Below are positions 4,776-6,279 of a stretch of DNA of 6,279 nt, piece by piece (within the stretch, counting starts at the first letter, position 1; each line of letters begins with the position of its first letter). The stretch spans positions 1-6,279 of the forward strand of contig JAQVML010000091.1 of the NCBI GenBank assembly GCA_028703645.1, given 5' to 3'. The stretch is from Eubacteriales bacterium (GTDB taxonomy: Bacteria > Bacillota > Clostridia > Christensenellales > CAG-138). Both the position numbers and the translations under genes were made by a program. The notes under the pieces are model-generated. The model made no database searches and was not told the DNA's origin. It saw only the letters and a program-made list of their open reading frames with translations.

Positions 4776-6279
4776 ATGAGTCCTGCAAACAGACCGGGCG
4801 GCAGATCGAGAAGAACCGTATCCGGTGGAGGGAATGCATACCGTCGCGGCAGCGGCCTCGGCAGCGGTGGCGTCGGCGGAGGCCCGCGCGGCTCTTCCGG
4901 CAGTTCGTTTGGCGGTGGCGGAGATCGCGGCGTTGGCGGCGGCGGGCTGCTCGCCGTATTGCTCGCTCTGCTCATCGGCGGAGCCAGCAACAATGGATCA
5001 AATAAGCGAGGCTGCCTTGGACGCATCCTTGTATTGATTTTAATCGTAGTCGGCGCGGTGCTGCTACTCAACATGTGCTCCGGCAGTACAAGCGGAGATC
5101 TGCTGGGCAGTTTGCTGGGAGACTATGCCACCACGACGAATGATTCCAGCTTGAGTGGCTCGGACACGAGCAACGACACATCAGGAAGCGCGTCCGGCTC
5201 CATCTCAGATACGCTCGGCTCCCCGCTCGGCAGCTATGGCAGCACCTCTGGACAGATTGCGCCCGCCTCCGGCACGGACGAGGTCTACAAGGCGCACGAA
5301 CCCGATCGCGAGGTGGCTGCCTCCGCGCGGAAGAAGTTCACCGATACCGCGCGCGCAGAAACCGTCACCGTGATGGTTTATATGTGCGGAACCGACCTTG
5401 AGAGCAAGAGTGGCATGGCGACCTCCGACCTTGAAGAGATGGTGAATGCAACGCTCGGCAACAACATCAACGTGATTCTGGAGACGGGCGGTGCCTCCAA
5501 CTGGCAAAACCAGATCATCAAGAGCAACACAAACCAGCGCTTCCGCATCAAACAGGGCGGTCTTGAGACGCTGGACGCGAAGGTTGGCAAGCGCTCTATG
5601 GTAGACCCTGCCACGCTTTCGGACTTCATCCAGTTCAGCGCGCGCGAGTATCCGGCGGATCGCTATATTCTAGTTCTCTGGGATCACGGCGGCGGCTCAC
5701 TGACCGGATACGGATATGACGAGCTCTTCCCGGGCGAGAGCATGAGCCTCGACGGAATCAATACCGCGCTTAAAAACGGCGGCGTAAAATTCGATATCAT
5801 CGGTTTTGACGCGTGCCTGATGGCAACGCTGGAAACCGCGCTGGTGACGTCTCAATACGGCGATTATCTCGTTGCTTCCGAGGCGGTGGAGCCCGGTACC
5901 GGCTGGTATTATACCAACTGGCTGTCGGATCTCTCCGCAAACCCCGCAATGGATTCGCTGGATGTTGGCAAGCAGATCATCGACGATTATGTCAAGATGA
6001 GCGGTTCAACCAGCCAGACGACGCTGTCTATGACGGATTTGGCGGAGTTGCAGGGAACAGTTCCTGTGGCCTTCAAGGCGTTTTCTTCCTCGACGAGCGA
6101 GCTCATCGCGGGAGACGGATTTAACACCGTCGCAACCGCGAGAAGCGGCTCCCGCGATTTCTCGACCAGCAGCAAGATCAACCAGATCGACCTGATCCAC
6201 TTTGCAGATAACCTCGCGACCACGGAGTCCAGCGCGCTGGCAAAGACCCTGCGCGGCGCGGTGAAATACAACCGAAACT
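4776..6279 (+). CDS. Membrane-anchored clostripain-family (C11) cysteine peptidase, 3' end outside window
   Basis: The frame is open for 501 codons to the right edge with no stop, so the C-terminus is missing. Residues 1-56 are a Gly/Ser/Arg-rich low-complexity segment including RRGSGLGSGG. Residues 57-70 (GLLAVLLALLIGGA) are hydrophobic but short. Residues 81-100 (ILVLILIVVGAVLLL core) are a clear transmembrane helix, flanked by basic residues K77, R78 and R83 on its N-terminal side. A Ser/Gly/Asp/Thr-rich stalk (about 101-170) leads to the peptidase domain, which begins near VTVMVYMCGTDLES (197-210). The catalytic dyad is visible: H304 in LWDHGGG and C347 in GFDACLM, both standard for clostripain relatives, which cleave after basic residues. 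Positive-inside reasoning puts the N-terminus in the cytoplasm and the peptidase outside. The target is unknown. Clostripain relatives mature by self-cleavage, but I cannot locate a site. It has its own strong ribosome site and may be cotranscribed with the metallophosphoesterase gene. Confidence 0.93.
   Translation, partial: MSPANRPGGRSRRTVSGGGNAYRRGSGLGSGGVGGGPRGSSGSSFGGGGDRGVGGGGLLAVLLALLIGGASNNGSNKRGCLGRILVLILIVVGAVLLLNMCSGSTSGDLLGSLLGDYATTTNDSSLSGSDTSNDTSGSASGSISDTLGSPLGSYGSTSGQIAPASGTDEVYKAHEPDREVAASARKKFTDTARAETVTVMVYMCGTDLESKSGMATSDLEEMVNATLGNNINVILETGGASNWQNQIIKSNTNQRFRIKQGGLETLDAKVGKRSMVDPATLSDFIQFSAREYPADRYILVLWDHGGGSLTGYGYDELFPGESMSLDGINTALKNGGVKFDIIGFDACLMATLETALVTSQYGDYLVASEAVEPGTGWYYTNWLSDLSANPAMDSLDVGKQIIDDYVKMSGSTSQTTLSMTDLAELQGTVPVAFKAFSSSTSELIAGDGFNTVATARSGSRDFSTSSKINQIDLIHFADNLATTESSALAKTLRGAVKYNRN

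Noticed and set aside
4776..4946. Gly-rich coding repeats as a DNA-level tandem repeat or CRISPR-like array
   Set aside because: The GGC-rich units are irregular in length and sequence, stay in frame, and are explained by a Gly/Ser-rich protein segment.
4649..5074. 141-codon - strand ORF with a proline-rich segment
   Set aside because: The proline run is the antisense reading of the Gly codons in the clostripain-like protein, and the ORF overlaps two genes with strong evidence.

Overview
The window looks like ordinary chromosomal DNA from a moderately GC-rich (estimated mid-50s %), Gram-positive-type anaerobe of the Clostridia. Three things point that way. There is a clostripain-family (C11) peptidase, there are two lipobox lipoproteins with Pro/Thr/Glu- or Ala/Pro-rich linkers, and there is a strong AGGAGGT ribosome binding site. 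Genus-level placement is not possible from the sequence alone. I see no mobile element, tRNA, rRNA or CRISPR array.

Layout. (1) 1-197 (+): the C-terminal end of an integral membrane protein, probably a transporter. (2) 215-248: a strong hairpin with T-runs on both strands, serving as a shared terminator for convergent genes. (3) 279-1970 (-): a metallo-beta-lactamase/beta-CASP ribonuclease-like protein with a basic, Gln-rich C-terminal tail. (4) 2038-3489 (-): a secreted, probably lipid-anchored alkaline phosphatase of the PhoA family, upstream of and possibly cotranscribed with the beta-CASP gene. (5) 3490-3604: a compact divergent promoter region. (6) 3605-4705 (+): a lipoprotein calcineurin-like metallophosphoesterase. 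(7) 4776-6279 (+): a membrane-anchored clostripain-like cysteine peptidase that runs off the right edge with no stop codon.

How the genes fit together. The two divergent genes both encode predicted exported phosphoesterases on the outer face of the membrane, so a shared role in phosphate or phosphoester scavenging is a reasonable inference. Their 115-bp intergenic region holds a well-formed promoter for the alkaline phosphatase, placed so close to the ATG that the mRNA may be leaderless. It also holds one or two extended -10 promoters for the metallophosphoesterase, a perfect TGTAAC-N3-GTTACA inverted repeat over one -10, and a 10-bp direct repeat that brackets the Shine-Dalgarno site. The peptidase gene follows the metallophosphoesterase by 70 bp with no clear terminator between them, so some read-through is likely.

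I found no clear new multi-gene system. The points most worth a second look are the architecture of the clostripain-like protein (Gly/Arg-rich N-terminus, membrane anchor, long Ser/Gly/Asp stalk, then peptidase) and the regulatory structure of the divergent intergenic region.
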